A program made the position numbers and the translations under genes. The notes under the pieces were generated by a model. That model was not told where the DNA came from. It made no database searches and worked only from the letters and a program-made list of their open reading frames with translations. 14,023 bases of DNA from contig CAZKMO010000090.1 in assembly GCA_964554015.1 (NCBI GenBank), positions 1 to 14,023 of the forward strand, in the 5' to 3' direction. Shown piece by piece: positions 13,563-14,023 of this stretch. The number at the start of each line of letters is the position of its first letter. Within the stretch, counting starts at the first letter, position 1. Origin of the DNA: CAYUAG01 sp964554015. GTDB taxonomy: Bacteria > Zhuqueibacterota > QNDG01 > CAYUAG01.

Positions 13563-13799
13563 ATGACAACCTATAAAACCATAAAAATATTTTGCTCTCA
13601 CTGCAATACTCTTTTGTACAAGTATCATAAAGCCGGGAACGGATTCCTGGTAAAATGTTACAGGAATAAAATAAAACATGATTTTACCAAGGGTGATTTA
13701 CGATGTCCTGTTTGCGGAGAACAATTTGCCAGAGAGAGAATGATTCAGGGAAAGCCGGCCCATAAAATTATTCAGGGAAAGGTATATGTGACCAGTTAG
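13563..13799 (+). CDS. Small zinc-ribbon protein of unknown function
   Basis: The 78-residue protein has Cys11-x2-Cys14 ('FCSHCNTLLYKYHKAGNG') and Cys48-x2-Cys51 ('RCPVCGEQFARE'). This is the four-cysteine spacing of a zinc ribbon; Cys32 is extra. The part between is basic (VKCYRNKIKHDFTKGDL), and the C-terminus ends 'GKPAHKIIQGKVYVTS'. The pattern 'C..CNTLL.KY.K.G.G.L.KC', then 'CP.CG' and 'G.PA.K.I.GK', fits a group of small uncharacterised zinc-ribbon proteins in diverse bacteria. Binding of RNA, DNA or a protein partner is possible and none is shown. The start follows the AI-2E gene by 24 bases and no strong Shine-Dalgarno is present, so coupling is plausible. The stop is TAG. Confidence 0.82.
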   Translation: MTTYKTIKIFCSHCNTLLYKYHKAGNGFLVKCYRNKIKHDFTKGDLRCPVCGEQFARERMIQGKPAHKIIQGKVYVTS

Positions 13800-13815
13800 G
13801 GATACATTAAAATTA

Positions 13816-13836
13816 GTTATAAGTTATAAGTTATAA
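13816..13836. repeat. Heptamer tandem repeat (GTTATAA x3)
   Basis: Three exact copies of GTTATAA, followed by the partial copy GTATTATAA, lie just after the zinc-ribbon gene in the gene-free segment 13800-14023. Confidence 0.85.
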
Positions 13837-13900
13837 GTATTATAAAAACACCCAGAGTCATAAGAAACAGATACTTTGATTTTGACAGATCTCCAGTTTT

Positions 13901-13950
13901 GTCATTCCCGCCCCGTATCAAGTACGGGATAAACTCCGGCGGGAATCCAG
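13901..13950. repeat. Nested inverted repeat of the GTCATTCCCG...CGGGAATCCAG type
   Basis: ATTCCCGCC (13904-13912) pairs with GGCGGGAAT (13938-13946). Inside, CCCGTA (13912-13917) pairs with TACGGG (13923-13928) around TCAAG. This double-stem layout, with GTCATTCCCG at one end and GGGAATCCAG at the other, is typical of dispersed intergenic palindromic repeats in many bacterial genomes. Only one copy is in the window. Confidence 0.75.
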
Positions 13951-13970
13951 GAGAAGAGGTTGCAGGGAGG

Positions 13971-14022
13971 ATCCCCGATTAACTTGTCCCTGCATGTATC
14001 TGGCAGGGAAACATTCGGGGAT
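13971..14022. repeat. Nested hairpin at window end
   Basis: ATCCCCGA (13971-13978) pairs with TCGGGGAT (14015-14022), enclosing TCCCTGC (13987-13993) paired with GCAGGGA (14003-14009). It lies directly after the previous repeat and may be part of one composite element cut by the window edge. Confidence 0.65.
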
Positions 14023-14023
14023 G

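Noticed and set aside
13816..13840. CRISPR-like repeat array
   Set aside because: The units are seven bases and directly adjacent, without spacers. It is a simple tandem repeat. No CRISPR repeats or cas genes were seen anywhere.

Overview
The window is bacterial chromosomal DNA, AT-rich, with normal use of TAA, TAG and TGA stops. The best clue to the organism is the protein encoded at 10615-12291. It ends in a 'NYPNPFNP ... SGIYFYKL ... KKMLLIQ' domain, the type A C-terminal sorting signal of the type IX secretion system. That points to the Bacteroidota/FCB assemblage (for example Ignavibacteriota, Calditrichota, Cloacimonadota or Marinimicrobia-like lineages). No rRNA or tRNA is present, so the phylum is an inference.

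Region 1 (1-5962, + strand) is a tightly packed aromatic amino acid cluster: tyrA (3' part only), aroA, aroE, aroC, aroK, aroB, aroQ. After a 6-base gap between tyrA and aroA, every junction is an overlap (8, 8, 20, 26 and 14 bases), so the genes are probably one translationally coupled operon. Together they cover every step from DAHP to chorismate, plus prephenate to tyrosine precursor. DAHP synthase and chorismate mutase are not in view. The last gene, type II dehydroquinase (aroQ), is complete except for one in-frame TGA. That TGA lies exactly at the catalytic arginine codon (Arg19 in Mycobacterium tuberculosis numbering). This is the most notable observation in the window.

Region 2 (6140-8347) has a YhaM-like OB-fold/HD exoribonuclease on the minus strand. 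It is divergent from a polytopic membrane protein of unknown function. An AT-rich spacer with a good sigma-70-type promoter toward the membrane protein separates them.

Region 3 (8348-10458) is looser accessory DNA: a small probable lipoprotein, a small four-helix membrane protein, a 36-bp near-perfect palindrome, a strongly self-complementary intergenic stretch, and a DUF2378/TIGR02265-like protein. A 20-base exact direct repeat of the 3' end of the upstream membrane gene reappears at 9780-9799. This suggests the DNA between the copies was inserted or duplicated.

Region 4 (10615-14023) encodes a secreted seven-bladed beta-propeller (SBBP repeats) with the sorting tail, an AI-2E/PerM-family membrane protein, and a small zinc-ribbon protein. 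The window ends in intergenic repeats: a heptamer tandem repeat, a nested inverted repeat beginning GTCATTCCCG, and a nested hairpin. A palindromic repeat related to CTCCTTCCCACGGTCTCCGTGG occurs twice (9830-9857 and 12345-12372). I see no CRISPR array, transposase, phage gene or clear defence system. Apart from the interrupted aroQ, the most unusual content lies in the intergenic repeats and structured spacers.
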